64,000 bases of DNA, from contig NZ_FONM01000013.1 of NCBI RefSeq assembly GCF_900112935.1, positions 21,042 through 85,041 of the forward strand. Reading direction: 5' to 3'. Both the position numbers and the translations under genes were made by a program. Below the pieces are notes generated by a model. That model did not search any database and was not told the origin of the DNA. It saw only the letters and a list, made by a program, of their open reading frames with translations. How positions within the stretch are numbered: position 1 is the first letter of the stretch; each line of letters begins with the position of its first letter. Shown here one piece after another: positions 51,306 to 59,859 of this stretch. The stretch is from Trichococcus pasteurii (GTDB lineage: Bacteria; Bacillota; Bacilli; Lactobacillales; Aerococcaceae).

Positions 51306-54059
51306 TTACTGGGGCAAAGATGCTTGTCTTTTTTTGTTCCAAAAGCGCTGATTGCAGAACAGCAGTAGCACGCCTGAAATGGACAGTATGCCACCCGTTC
51401 TCAGGAGCGGCGTTTGGTAAGTCAGCGTAATTTCCGATTCCCCCGCAGGCAGCGGAATGCCGATGAATCCGTAGTTCACCTTCACGGTTCCTACCTCTTT
51501 GCCATTGACTTGCGCTTTCCATCCGGAAGTATAAGGGATTGAGGTCGTGAGCACGCTCGGTTTAGCCTGCGTAATCGTTCCGCTTATTTTTTCATCCGTA
51601 AAGGTCTCGATAGCCATGGCATTCGCTTGTTTTTCTGATACGCGTGCGGCGTACTGTCCATCAAGCGGATACGCATAAATTTTGATGTCGTCTACTTTGT
51701 ATGTGCCGGCAGCATTCAACTGCAGGCTGAGGGGAGCCGAGTCCGTTGTATCCCCTTTGCTTTCCATGTTGAACAGCATATCCTCACGGTGGAAATAGGA
51801 ACTGAAGCTCAAAAGATCGCCTTGTTCGACCGCCTTGGTCCGATCGTCAATGGACACCCGCGCGCCGTAGCCGATTGACGTCCAGCCGTATTCGGCTTGA
51901 TGTTTCGGGTCGAAATGCAAGCCTTTCAGATGGACATACACCTCTGCATTTGCCAATTCTTGCGGATCGTTCGGCCGCAACTCGATTGTGCCTTCTCCAT
52001 CTTTGACCGTGATCGTCCCTCCGGAAACTTGCACTTTTTCCGGATCGGACGAAGCCAATGAAAAAGCCACAGACTTGACGGCCAGTTCCCCTGCAAACGG
52101 CGTTAGTGCCGCTGTATCCGTTTCTGACGGTTCCAGCACAATTCCATAGGACAGGAAGGCTTCTTTTTCCACCGGATTGTATTTTTCGAATTCTTCCGTT
52201 GAAAGATAGACCGATTCCGCATAGGCAAATGGATAGGCCTGCTCACTCTGTGCAACAACAAATGCCCCTTTTTCCTCACCGGTCCGTTGAACCACTTCAT
52301 AGCCGGCAGGCAGGTACTTGGCATGCCCGGCTTCCGTCAAAATATACTTTACACCCAGCAGGTTATTGGCGATCCGGCGATCATCGAAGCCGCCCCGGAC
52401 CGGTTGGATCAATTGAAATTGGTTATTTTCCAGTTGCTTCGCGAAATCGGCCACCGCTCCGTTGGTGACGGAAAGATAGGAATTCATCCCCATCCGATTC
52501 AACAAAGCCATCTGATTTTTGACGTCAGTATCTTTGGAGGTCACGCCTATCCGATAGATTCCCGGATCTTTGATCAGCTGCTCAGCGCCGCCAAAGGTCT
52601 CATTATACGTTTCATCGACTGTGCCATAATCCAAAAGAGCCGCAACCTCATTTTGGCCATTTGGCTGGTAGAAATCCCGCGCATTGAAGACCAAATTTGC
52701 CATTGCCAATATCAACAATGCCACTGAAAGGGTTGTTTTAGCATTGCTGTTTAAGCGGCCGGATTGGTTTAGCCAGTATGCCCAGACCAGCAAGGCCCAC
52801 ACCAACCAAGCGAAGGCAACCGGGATGGGATAGGCTAGCCGAAACGGAGTCACATCTCCGGCATCGGCAATCATTAGCGGAACCGAACTGAACGCAACCG
52901 CCGAAAGCCCCATCGCCCTCAGTTCAGAACGTGTCAAGTTAAAGCGTTCATTGAATAGTATCGCCGATCCAGCTGAAATAAAGAGCGGGATGGCGAAAGT
53001 CCAGCGGTTATACGGTCCTGAAAAGCCGTTCATGATGGAACCAAAAGCCGGCAGCAGTAGGATGACGGCGTACACTGCCAGGTTCGCCGTGATGTGGCCG
53101 AATTTCTTGCGCCACAGAAACAGCAACGGGGCCACCAGCACCGTACAAGCGGAGAATCCAAAGACCGTCCACAAGAACCGTTCTGTGATCAAGAGGTTTT
53201 TAAACAAGCCAAAATAATATTCGATGGGATAAAAACTCAGCCCGGCAGCGAATTCCCCCGGTTGCCGGGAAGACTGCAAAAAACCCCAGACAACCGGAGC
53301 CAAAAGGATCCCTGCCATCAGCACCCCGATCAGATAGGAATAAAGGGCCCGCCAAACATACCCGACGATACGGCTCCATTCCTTGATGCCATAAAGATTG
53401 AAATAGCGGGTAATCGCAAAAATAAAGACCAACACCGTCAACATGTAAAAGAAATAAAAATTGCTGAAGGCACTGAAAAAAACGGCCAAAATGAAGGCGA
53501 TGTTGGATTCACCCTGCAAAATCCGCTCCATCCCCAGACACAGCAAAGGAAAAATGATCATCGGCAGGAGAAAGAAAGGATGTCTGACCACGTTCAAAAC
53601 CACGTAAAAAGTGAAGGTGTAGAGGATGCTTCCAAACAAGGCTCCCGGGGTTTTTATCTTCATCTGCCTGCAGAAAGCCAAGAAAGCCAAGCCTACCACA
53701 TACACGCGCACCAGGATCAACACATGATAAGCCAATTCCGTCATGCCTTCCGGAAACAGCAAGCCGAGATAGACGAACGGATCCCCGATGACATAATAAC
53801 CGTAAGAGGCAATGACATCCGCCCCCAAGCCGATGTGCCAGTCCCAAAAAGGGAAGCCTTCCGTTGGATGGCTCAAGAACCCCCGCCACATGCTCAAGTA
53901 ATCCTTAAAAACAAGATAATGCTGCGAGAAACCGTCGCCTTCCCAAATGAATGACTTCTGTTCCTTCATAAAGTACCCGTAGATGAGGGCCGTCATCACT
54001 AAAAATAAACCAGTATAGTATACAGCTGTTTTTTTTGACGCATTGTTCTCTTCAAACAT
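51306..54059 (-). CDS. YfhO family membrane protein (cell-wall polymer glycosylation)
   Basis: The 917-residue protein has about 12 hydrophobic helices before residue 450, an extracytoplasmic domain (about 460-880) and a last helix near the C-terminus. The opening FIWEGDGFSQHYLVFKDYLSMWRGFL and the closing YTSGWKAQVNGKEVGTVKVNYGFIGIPLPAGESEITLTY are typical of YfhO. In Bacillus, YfhO acts with a GT2 enzyme (CsbB) and a GtrA-type flippase to decorate lipoteichoic acid. The same three genes are adjacent here (7 and 6 bases apart), so that role is a good inference. Confidence 0.88.
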   Translation of the reverse strand: MFEENNASKKTAVYYTGLFLVMTALIYGYFMKEQKSFIWEGDGFSQHYLVFKDYLSMWRGFLSHPTEGFPFWDWHIGLGADVIASYGYYVIGDPFVYLGLLFPEGMTELAYHVLILVRVYVVGLAFLAFCRQMKIKTPGALFGSILYTFTFYVVLNVVRHPFFLLPMIIFPLLCLGMERILQGESNIAFILAVFFSAFSNFYFFYMLTVLVFIFAITRYFNLYGIKEWSRIVGYVWRALYSYLIGVLMAGILLAPVVWGFLQSSRQPGEFAAGLSFYPIEYYFGLFKNLLITERFLWTVFGFSACTVLVAPLLFLWRKKFGHITANLAVYAVILLLPAFGSIMNGFSGPYNRWTFAIPLFISAGSAILFNERFNLTRSELRAMGLSAVAFSSVPLMIADAGDVTPFRLAYPIPVAFAWLVWALLVWAYWLNQSGRLNSNAKTTLSVALLILAMANLVFNARDFYQPNGQNEVAALLDYGTVDETYNETFGGAEQLIKDPGIYRIGVTSKDTDVKNQMALLNRMGMNSYLSVTNGAVADFAKQLENNQFQLIQPVRGGFDDRRIANNLLGVKYILTEAGHAKYLPAGYEVVQRTGEEKGAFVVAQSEQAYPFAYAESVYLSTEEFEKYNPVEKEAFLSYGIVLEPSETDTAALTPFAGELAVKSVAFSLASSDPEKVQVSGGTITVKDGEGTIELRPNDPQELANAEVYVHLKGLHFDPKHQAEYGWTSIGYGARVSIDDRTKAVEQGDLLSFSSYFHREDMLFNMESKGDTTDSAPLSLQLNAAGTYKVDDIKIYAYPLDGQYAARVSEKQANAMAIETFTDEKISGTITQAKPSVLTTSIPYTSGWKAQVNGKEVGTVKVNYGFIGIPLPAGESEITLTYQTPLLRTGGILSISGVLLLFCNQRFWNKKRQASLPQ

Positions 54060-54065
54060 GCCTGC

Positions 54066-54482
54066 TCATCCCCTCTGCTTAAAAATGAACCATTTGCTGA
54101 AGGCATAGTTCAATACGACGACAATGAATTGTGTCGCTATCTTTGCCACATTGGCATCAAAATGGATACCATCAACCAAAATCCACATGCTGAGCATGTC
54201 GAAACCGGCCGAAAGCAGGCGGAAAGTGCAAAATCGCATGAATTCAAGGAAGCTTTCCTTGAAAGTGGAGGTCTTCGTCTTAAAAACATATTTTTTATTC
54301 GTGAAAAAAGCAAAGACGATGGAAACGACGATGGAAATCGCATTTGCGATCAAATAATTCATGTCCAGCATCGTATCGCAGAGGAAGAACACAGCAATAT
54401 TGACGGCTGTCGTAAGTCCGCCAAAAATCAAATAGCTGATGACTTCTTCAAATTTTCCATATAAATTTTTCAACTTCTCCAT
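54066..54482 (-). CDS. GtrA family protein, putative undecaprenyl-sugar flippase
   Basis: This small membrane protein of 138 residues has four helices and GtrA marks: YLIFGGLTTAVNIAVFFLCD, NAISIVVSIVFAFFTNKKYVFKT, and the ending FIVVVLNYAFSKWFIFK. GtrA proteins are thought to flip polyprenyl-phosphate sugars made by the partner GT2 enzyme, encoded just upstream, for use by YfhO. GAGGGG, part of AGAGGGG-type sites, precedes the start. Confidence 0.9.
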   Translation of the reverse strand: MEKLKNLYGKFEEVISYLIFGGLTTAVNIAVFFLCDTMLDMNYLIANAISIVVSIVFAFFTNKKYVFKTKTSTFKESFLEFMRFCTFRLLSAGFDMLSMWILVDGIHFDANVAKIATQFIVVVLNYAFSKWFIFKQRG

Positions 54483-54488
54483 GCCGCC

Positions 54489-55487
54489 TTAATCCCCTCT
54501 TCCATTCCGGATTTCCGAACTTTGCCCAGGCTCGTTCCCCACGTGGCCCGACTCGGAATATTCCTGAATGAAATACAGCGGGCGTTCTTTGGTTTCGATA
54601 AAGACCCGTCCCAGATATTCCCCGATGATCCCCAACGAAATAAGCTGGATGCCTCCCAGAAAAAAGATTCCGGCAAACAAAGAAGGATACCCGGCTACAT
54701 TTGAGCCAAAAATCAAAGTCTTTATCACTTCGATCGCCAAAACGATAAATCCAAAAAGAGAGATGATGATGCCGACGATCGACCAAACTTTTAAAGGCAC
54801 TGTGCTGTAGGAAGTGATGCCGTCGATTGCAAGCTTCATCAAACCGGAAAACTTCCATTTGGTTTCACCGGCAACCCTTGGCTGGGCCACATACGCTATT
54901 TCTTTCTTCTTGAAGCCGATCCAGCTGTACAGCCCTTTCGTATAACGTTCCCGTTCCCTCAGTTGCTTTAGGGCATCGATGCATTTTTTGTCCAACAGAC
55001 GGTAATCGCCCACCTGAGGATAGACATCCTGTTGGGATACTTTTTGAAGCAAATGGTAATACTTCCTGGAAGTCCATTTCTTCAGCCAACTCTCGCCTTC
55101 TCTTTCCTTCCTTACGGCGTAGACATCATCATAGCCTTCTTCCCACCAATGAATCATCTCTCCAAAAAGTTCCGGAGGCTGTTGCAGATCGGCATCGATG
55201 ATGATGACCGCATCGCCTTTGGTATAGTCAAGGCCGGCAATCATGGCCGCCTCTTTACCGAAATTACGCGACAGATCCACATATTGGACCCTGTCGTCTT
55301 CCCCTTTCAGCTGTTTAACGAGCTGGAGAGTCCGATCCTGGCTGCCGTCATTGACAAACAGGAACTCGAAGGTGTGCCGTTCCAGGTCGGCGCAGACCTC
55401 ATTCAATCTTTCGTACATTTTCTCAATAACGGCTTCCTCATTATAGGCAGGAACCAATATCGTAATTTTCCCCATTATTTTTCTCAT
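54489..55487 (-). CDS. GT2 family glycosyltransferase, CsbB/GtrB-like
   Basis: The 332-residue enzyme starts at ATG 55487 (AAGGA nearby; an ATG at 55475 is possible). The GT-A domain has ILVPAYNEEAVIEKMYERL, FLFVNDGSQDRTLQLV, YVDLSRNFGKEAAMIAGLDY, the DxD-type VIIIDADLQQPPE, and the acceptor motif RVAGETKWKF. Two C-terminal helices (about 230-300) anchor it in the membrane. It should make a polyprenyl-phosphate sugar for the GtrA/YfhO pair. It is first in the three-gene set. Confidence 0.92.
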   Translation of the reverse strand: MRKIMGKITILVPAYNEEAVIEKMYERLNEVCADLERHTFEFLFVNDGSQDRTLQLVKQLKGEDDRVQYVDLSRNFGKEAAMIAGLDYTKGDAVIIIDADLQQPPELFGEMIHWWEEGYDDVYAVRKEREGESWLKKWTSRKYYHLLQKVSQQDVYPQVGDYRLLDKKCIDALKQLRERERYTKGLYSWIGFKKKEIAYVAQPRVAGETKWKFSGLMKLAIDGITSYSTVPLKVWSIVGIIISLFGFIVLAIEVIKTLIFGSNVAGYPSLFAGIFFLGGIQLISLGIIGEYLGRVFIETKERPLYFIQEYSESGHVGNEPGQSSEIRNGRGD

Positions 55488-55824
55488 CCATTCCTTATTT
55501 CATCAAATTTAAATCTAATTATACTACAAACAGTCAAACCTCATATCGAAAATTCAGCATATTCCAACTGGAATCGTTTGCTTGTTTGCAATGATTTTGC
55601 CGCCATATCCGACACCTATCCTTTTTTTCAGGTAATGTTATGCTGTCGTGATCACAATGTCGGTTTTCGGAAACCAACAGCGCCTTCCAAAACCGATACT
55701 ACCGTGTTGATTAACAAAAAGAAATATGCAAGAATATTGAGAGAGAGAGCCGCAAACGATAAGAAACCAACGTTGGTCACATGAGTTTCAGATGGCTACC
55801 CGTCTGAGTGCAGGAGGAAATCAC

Positions 55825-56816
55825 ATGAAAAAAAATTTTTTTTAATTCTTTTAGCCATCAGCATAATGTTCGGCGTCAGCGTTCTTCCCAAACAGGCTGC
55901 CGGTTCGTCACGGTTCCTGTCTGTTCCGACTCCTTATGATGACGGCACAAATTGGAAAGGCAAAACCCATCAGGCGACCCACCCATCCATTGTCCAATTC
56001 GACGAGAAATGGCACGATTATAAATATTGGATGGCATTTACGCCTTATCCCTATGAAAATGATCAGACCGAGAACCCTTGCATCGTCGCCAGCAATGATG
56101 GGATTAATTGGGAAGTGCCAGCCGGCGTCAGCAACCCTTTGGTGCCGACACCCAAAAAAGGGCTGCATTCTTACAACTCAGATGTGCACTTGTTCTATAA
56201 CCGCTCCACATCAAGGCTGGAACTGTGGTACCGCGAGTTTGTAAAAATTACCAAAGCTACTTCCCGGGAGACGCTCTATCGCATCACCTCTTCGGATGGC
56301 AAAGACTGGACCGATCCGGAAGCTATGACCGCAGCATCGGGCGACAAACTGCAATTGATTTCCCCTTCCGTCATTTTTGAGGACGGACGTTATAAGATGT
56401 GGATCATGCGCGACTGGTATGTCCTTTACAGCGAGAGTCCGGACGGCAAGAACTGGGGCCCTTTCAGCGCTATCACCGCAGATGGCAAGGCCGTTCATTC
56501 CTGGCATCCAGACGTCATGAAAGTCGATGGCGTTTACTATCTGTTGAACCTCAATCGGAAAAACCGTGCGGATGTAGGCGGAGAACTCAGCTACAGCACA
56601 TCCGCTGATGGCATCCACTTCACTGCAGAAAAGCATCTGTTGTCCAACACCGGTGAAAAAACGGATCCTGATGGGTACAGAATCTATCGTTCCAGCATGA
56701 TCCTCGAACCGGACGGCGTTCGATTGTATTATGGCCAGACTTCATTCAACAATCAATGGACGATCGGCAGCGCCGCCGGACGCAGCTTGGATGAATTGGC
56801 AGAACGGAAGAAATGA
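55825..56816 (+). pseudogene. Secreted five-blade propeller (GH43/GH32-like) protein, frameshift in signal peptide
   Basis: AGGAGG leads to an ATG at 55825, but the next bases are A8 then T8, and the frame stops at once. One added base would give a signal peptide MKKKFFLILLAISIMFGVSV joined to the long frame; the intact part starts at ATG 55866 (316 residues). The mature region has repeated blades with THPSIVQFDEKWHDYKYWMAFTPY, IVASNDGINWEVP and LYSESPDGKNWGP, like GH43/GH32-type sugar-binding propellers. Either this is a broken or phase-variable gene or a homopolymer sequencing error. Confidence 0.7.
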
Positions 56817-56866
56817 TGCTTCCATAATTTTTCCTTATCATACCGTATTGGGAGTGAACTGTTCCA

Positions 56867-57715
56867 ATGAAATTATTGACCTTGAACGCGCACAGTTGGA
56901 TGGAACCCAACTCTAAACAAAAAATGGCCTGCCTTGCCCAGCATATAGCCGCTGAACAATATGACGTGATTGCCTTCCAAGAAATCAACCAATCCCGTTT
57001 TGCCCCGAAAGCCCCTGTGAAGGATGATCCTTACTATTTTCCTGCAAAGGAAAGGCCAAACATCCACAAAAACAACTTCGCATACGTACTGCAGCAAACT
57101 CTTTTAAAAATGGGGACCGCCTATTATTGGGCCTGGTTCCCTTGCCATATGGGCTATCGGCTGTATGATGAAGGTGTGGCAATCTTCTCGCGCCATCCCA
57201 TCCAAGAGCTACATGGGTTCGTGATTTCATCCAAAAAGCCCTATTTTTCGCAAAAACGTCGCGGCGTGGTGGGCATTGAAATAACAAATAAAAATGAGCG
57301 CATGCTGTTCTACTCCTGCCATTTGTCGGGATGGCAGGATAAAAAAAAGAATGTCTTCCTGCAGGAATGGTTAAGGCTGGAAAGTTCACTGGCTGCCCTT
57401 CATCCCGATCAAAAGATCGTGTTATTGGGTGACTTCAACGCTTCCGCCAATCGGCGCGGCAAGGGCTATGACTGGGTCACAAAAGTGTCCGGCTGGCACG
57501 ACACCTATGCATTAGCCCCTTTTCCAAAGGGGAAATTCACTTTCCCTGCCTATCAGACAGGCTCCATCCATCAGAAGCAACAACTCCGACGGATCGACTA
57601 TATTCTATGCAATTACAAGCCAACGGTTCTTTCCGCTGAAATCATCTTCGACGGAAAGGATACTCCGCTCATCTCTGACCATTGCGGCCTGAAGGTATCA
57701 TTGGAAACCGGATAA
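56867..57715 (+). CDS. Endonuclease/exonuclease/phosphatase (EEP) family hydrolase
   Basis: The 282-residue protein has EEP motifs in order: LLTLNAHSW, VIAFQEINQS (metal Glu), YDEGVAIFSRHPI, YSCHLSG (catalytic His), VLLGDFNAS, RRIDYIL and LISDHCGL (final Asp-His). There is no signal peptide. The family includes sphingomyelinase-like, phosphatase and nuclease enzymes; the substrate is unknown. It follows the propeller gene closely. Its last 47 bases overlap the convergent histidine kinase gene. Confidence 0.88.
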   Translation: MKLLTLNAHSWMEPNSKQKMACLAQHIAAEQYDVIAFQEINQSRFAPKAPVKDDPYYFPAKERPNIHKNNFAYVLQQTLLKMGTAYYWAWFPCHMGYRLYDEGVAIFSRHPIQELHGFVISSKKPYFSQKRRGVVGIEITNKNERMLFYSCHLSGWQDKKKNVFLQEWLRLESSLAALHPDQKIVLLGDFNASANRRGKGYDWVTKVSGWHDTYALAPFPKGKFTFPAYQTGSIHQKQQLRRIDYILCNYKPTVLSAEIIFDGKDTPLISDHCGLKVSLETG

Positions 57716-59027
57716 AAAAAGTCGTTTCCTTTCCCACAATGCTCTGCACATCGATTTCCCCATTATGCGCATGCATAATCTCTTGGCAGATGGCCAAGCC
57801 CAAGCCCGTCCCACCGCTTTCGCGCGAACGATCGGTATCGATGCGGTAAAAGCGATCAAAGATGAGCGGCAGATGCTCCTCGGCAATGCCCTCACCGTGG
57901 TCGGTGATTGCCAGGACGACTTTTTCATTTTCTTGGTAGGTGCGGATCATGATCGGCGTCTTCGGATCGGAATGGAAAATAGCATTCTGGACAATGTTTA
58001 AAATGACTTGCTCTATTTTTTTGCGGTTCATCAGAACATTCGGTATCCCGCCTATCACCAGCTTCAGTTCCCGCCCTTCCTGGATCATCTTCAATAGGGG
58101 GAAAATGTCCTCCAGTACATCATTCAGGTTCAGTTCGGCTTTCCCCATCTGCACCTTCCGATCCAACTTTGACAATTCCAGCAGTTCGTTCACGATATAT
58201 GTCAGGCGTTTCGTCTGATCAAGCATGCTCTCCAGGGAATAGCGGATCTTTTCGGGATTATCCAATTTTCCCCGCAACAGAATTTCCGAATAGCCCTGGA
58301 TTGTCGTCAGCGGCGTCTTTAATTCATGCGAAGCATCGGAAACGAATTGCTGCAGTTTAAGCTGGTTCTCTTCGATGGTTTGAAAGGAATCATGCAGCCG
58401 CACTTTCAACTCATTGGTCGAAGCGACCAGTTTGGCTATATCCGCTTGCGCATCCGCGATAACTATCGGCTCATCCAAATTGTCTACGGAAACCTCAGAA
58501 ACCGATGCAATGACGCTGTCCAAGGGAGCCAGCGTTTTCCTCAGCATGCGTCGATAGAACCGCCAAGCCAACAACAGAATGACGATGCTGGCAATCACAT
58601 AAATGATCAACTGCGTTAGCATCAACTCCAGCGATTCGTGGATGGAATAGATGACCTCTATCGTCCCGATCATTTTCCCCTCATAATATACAGGCTCAGT
58701 GTATGTTGCAGTCTGTTTATCCTTTAAAAACAATCGGTTGATGTGAATCAGTTGCTTTTCCCCGGAATTAGCATAAAAAATGACATTCGCATCTGAAATG
58801 AGATCCTCGGCAAGCTCTGTGGCTTTTTCGGCCAACAGTTGCCCATCATCAAACAGATTCGCGGTTTGCTCCAAGTCTTGCAGATAGCTCTGCACCTCAA
58901 TTTTCCTTTGATTTTCCGTATAGAAATAAATCGAGCTCGTCTGCAAAAAGCCGATGATCACAAGAAACAGCAGCAGCAACTGCATGCTGCTTTGGAACAG
59001 TTGCCTGTTCAGGTTCTTCACTTTCAT
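57669..59027 (-). CDS. Sensor histidine kinase
   Basis: The 452-residue membrane kinase has helices near 15-36 and 138-157, a periplasmic-type sensor of about 100 residues between, and a HAMP-like linker (about 158-215). The H-box is SDASHELKTPL with phospho-acceptor His234, followed by the N box IEQVILNIVQNAIFHS, ITDHGEGI and GGTGLGLAIC. Its start overlaps the response regulator stop by four bases (ATGA). It is divergent from the flavocytochrome genes, so it may sense redox or metal state outside the cell (inference). Confidence 0.94.
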   Translation of the reverse strand: MKVKNLNRQLFQSSMQLLLLFLVIIGFLQTSSIYFYTENQRKIEVQSYLQDLEQTANLFDDGQLLAEKATELAEDLISDANVIFYANSGEKQLIHINRLFLKDKQTATYTEPVYYEGKMIGTIEVIYSIHESLELMLTQLIIYVIASIVILLLAWRFYRRMLRKTLAPLDSVIASVSEVSVDNLDEPIVIADAQADIAKLVASTNELKVRLHDSFQTIEENQLKLQQFVSDASHELKTPLTTIQGYSEILLRGKLDNPEKIRYSLESMLDQTKRLTYIVNELLELSKLDRKVQMGKAELNLNDVLEDIFPLLKMIQEGRELKLVIGGIPNVLMNRKKIEQVILNIVQNAIFHSDPKTPIMIRTYQENEKVVLAITDHGEGIAEEHLPLIFDRFYRIDTDRSRESGGTGLGLAICQEIMHAHNGEIDVQSIVGKETTFFIRFPMIPSGRNGQR

Positions 59028-59710
59028 GACCCTTCCACATCCAATTTATAGCCGAATCCGCGCTCGGTTTTGATGTAGCGGTGCGCTGAATCATGCAATT
59101 TTTCCCTTAAGTTGCGGATATAAACTTCCACCACATTCGAACTGCTGAAATAATCATAGCCCCACACTTGATTCATGATGGTCTCCTTTGAAACGACGAT
59201 GTTCACGTTATCGAACAATAGGCACATCAGCTTGTACTCCGTGGGGGTCAGATCGAGTTTTTCATTCTCGAACGTAATCTCATGGCGGGCATTATCAACG
59301 GCAAAGGGCCCTTTGCGGATGACTGTGTTCTTTTGCGGAAAACGGCTATTCAAGCGGACCTCCATCCGCGTCAGCAACTCCAGAAAACTGAATGGTTTGG
59401 CCAGATAATCATCCGCCCCTGTTTTCAATCCCTTTACCGTGTCTTCCGCTTGGTCCTTCGCCGTCAGCATGATGACAACGACATCATATTTCTGCTTCAG
59501 CATGCGGCAGCATTCATACCCATCCATCCCCGGCATCATCACATCCAAAATAACGATATCATAGGGATCTTGATGCATTTTCGTCAGCGCCGTCAAGCCG
59601 TCCTTTGCCGTTTCCACGCTGTATCCTTCGTCTTCCAGTCCCATCGTCAAAAACTCGCGGATGCTCTGTTCGTCATCCACCACCAAAACTCGTGTTTTTT
59701 TCCCGTCCAT
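59024..59710 (-). CDS. OmpR-family response regulator
   Basis: Start 59710 follows AGAGGTG and gives 228 residues. The receiver domain has RVLVVDDEQS and phospho-acceptor Asp56 in VILDVMMPGMDG, then MLTAKD and DDYLAKPF (Lys). The winged-helix output domain carries LTPTEYKLMCLLF, VVSKETIMNQVWGYDYFSSSNVVEVYIRNLREKL and the C-terminal GFGYKLD. It partners with the kinase. Direct repeats at the divergent promoter (59774-59802) are the likely target. Confidence 0.95.
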   Translation of the reverse strand: MDGKKTRVLVVDDEQSIREFLTMGLEDEGYSVETAKDGLTALTKMHQDPYDIVILDVMMPGMDGYECCRMLKQKYDVVVIMLTAKDQAEDTVKGLKTGADDYLAKPFSFLELLTRMEVRLNSRFPQKNTVIRKGPFAVDNARHEITFENEKLDLTPTEYKLMCLLFDNVNIVVSKETIMNQVWGYDYFSSSNVVEVYIRNLREKLHDSAHRYIKTERGFGYKLDVEGS

Positions 59711-59773
59711 TGCGTTCACCTCTTTGCTTTATTGTATCACGCGTCCACTAGGGGACAGAACGAAAAATAGCAT

Positions 59774-59828
59774 CTTCAGCTAATCTTCAGCTTACCTTCA
59801 TGTCATCCTAAATTTCCTTATCTATAAT
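59774..59828 (+). promoter_or_regulatory. Response-regulator box and promoter of the flavocytochrome operon
   Basis: CTTCAGC (59774), CTTCAGC (59785) and CTTCATG (59796) are direct repeats exactly 11 bases apart. The third overlaps the -35 position of a consensus TATAAT at 59823-59828. This is the arrangement used by OmpR/PhoB-type activators. The operon starts at 59860. Confidence 0.65.
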
Positions 59829-59859
59829 GAATATAAATAAGAAAACGGAGGAAATGCAC

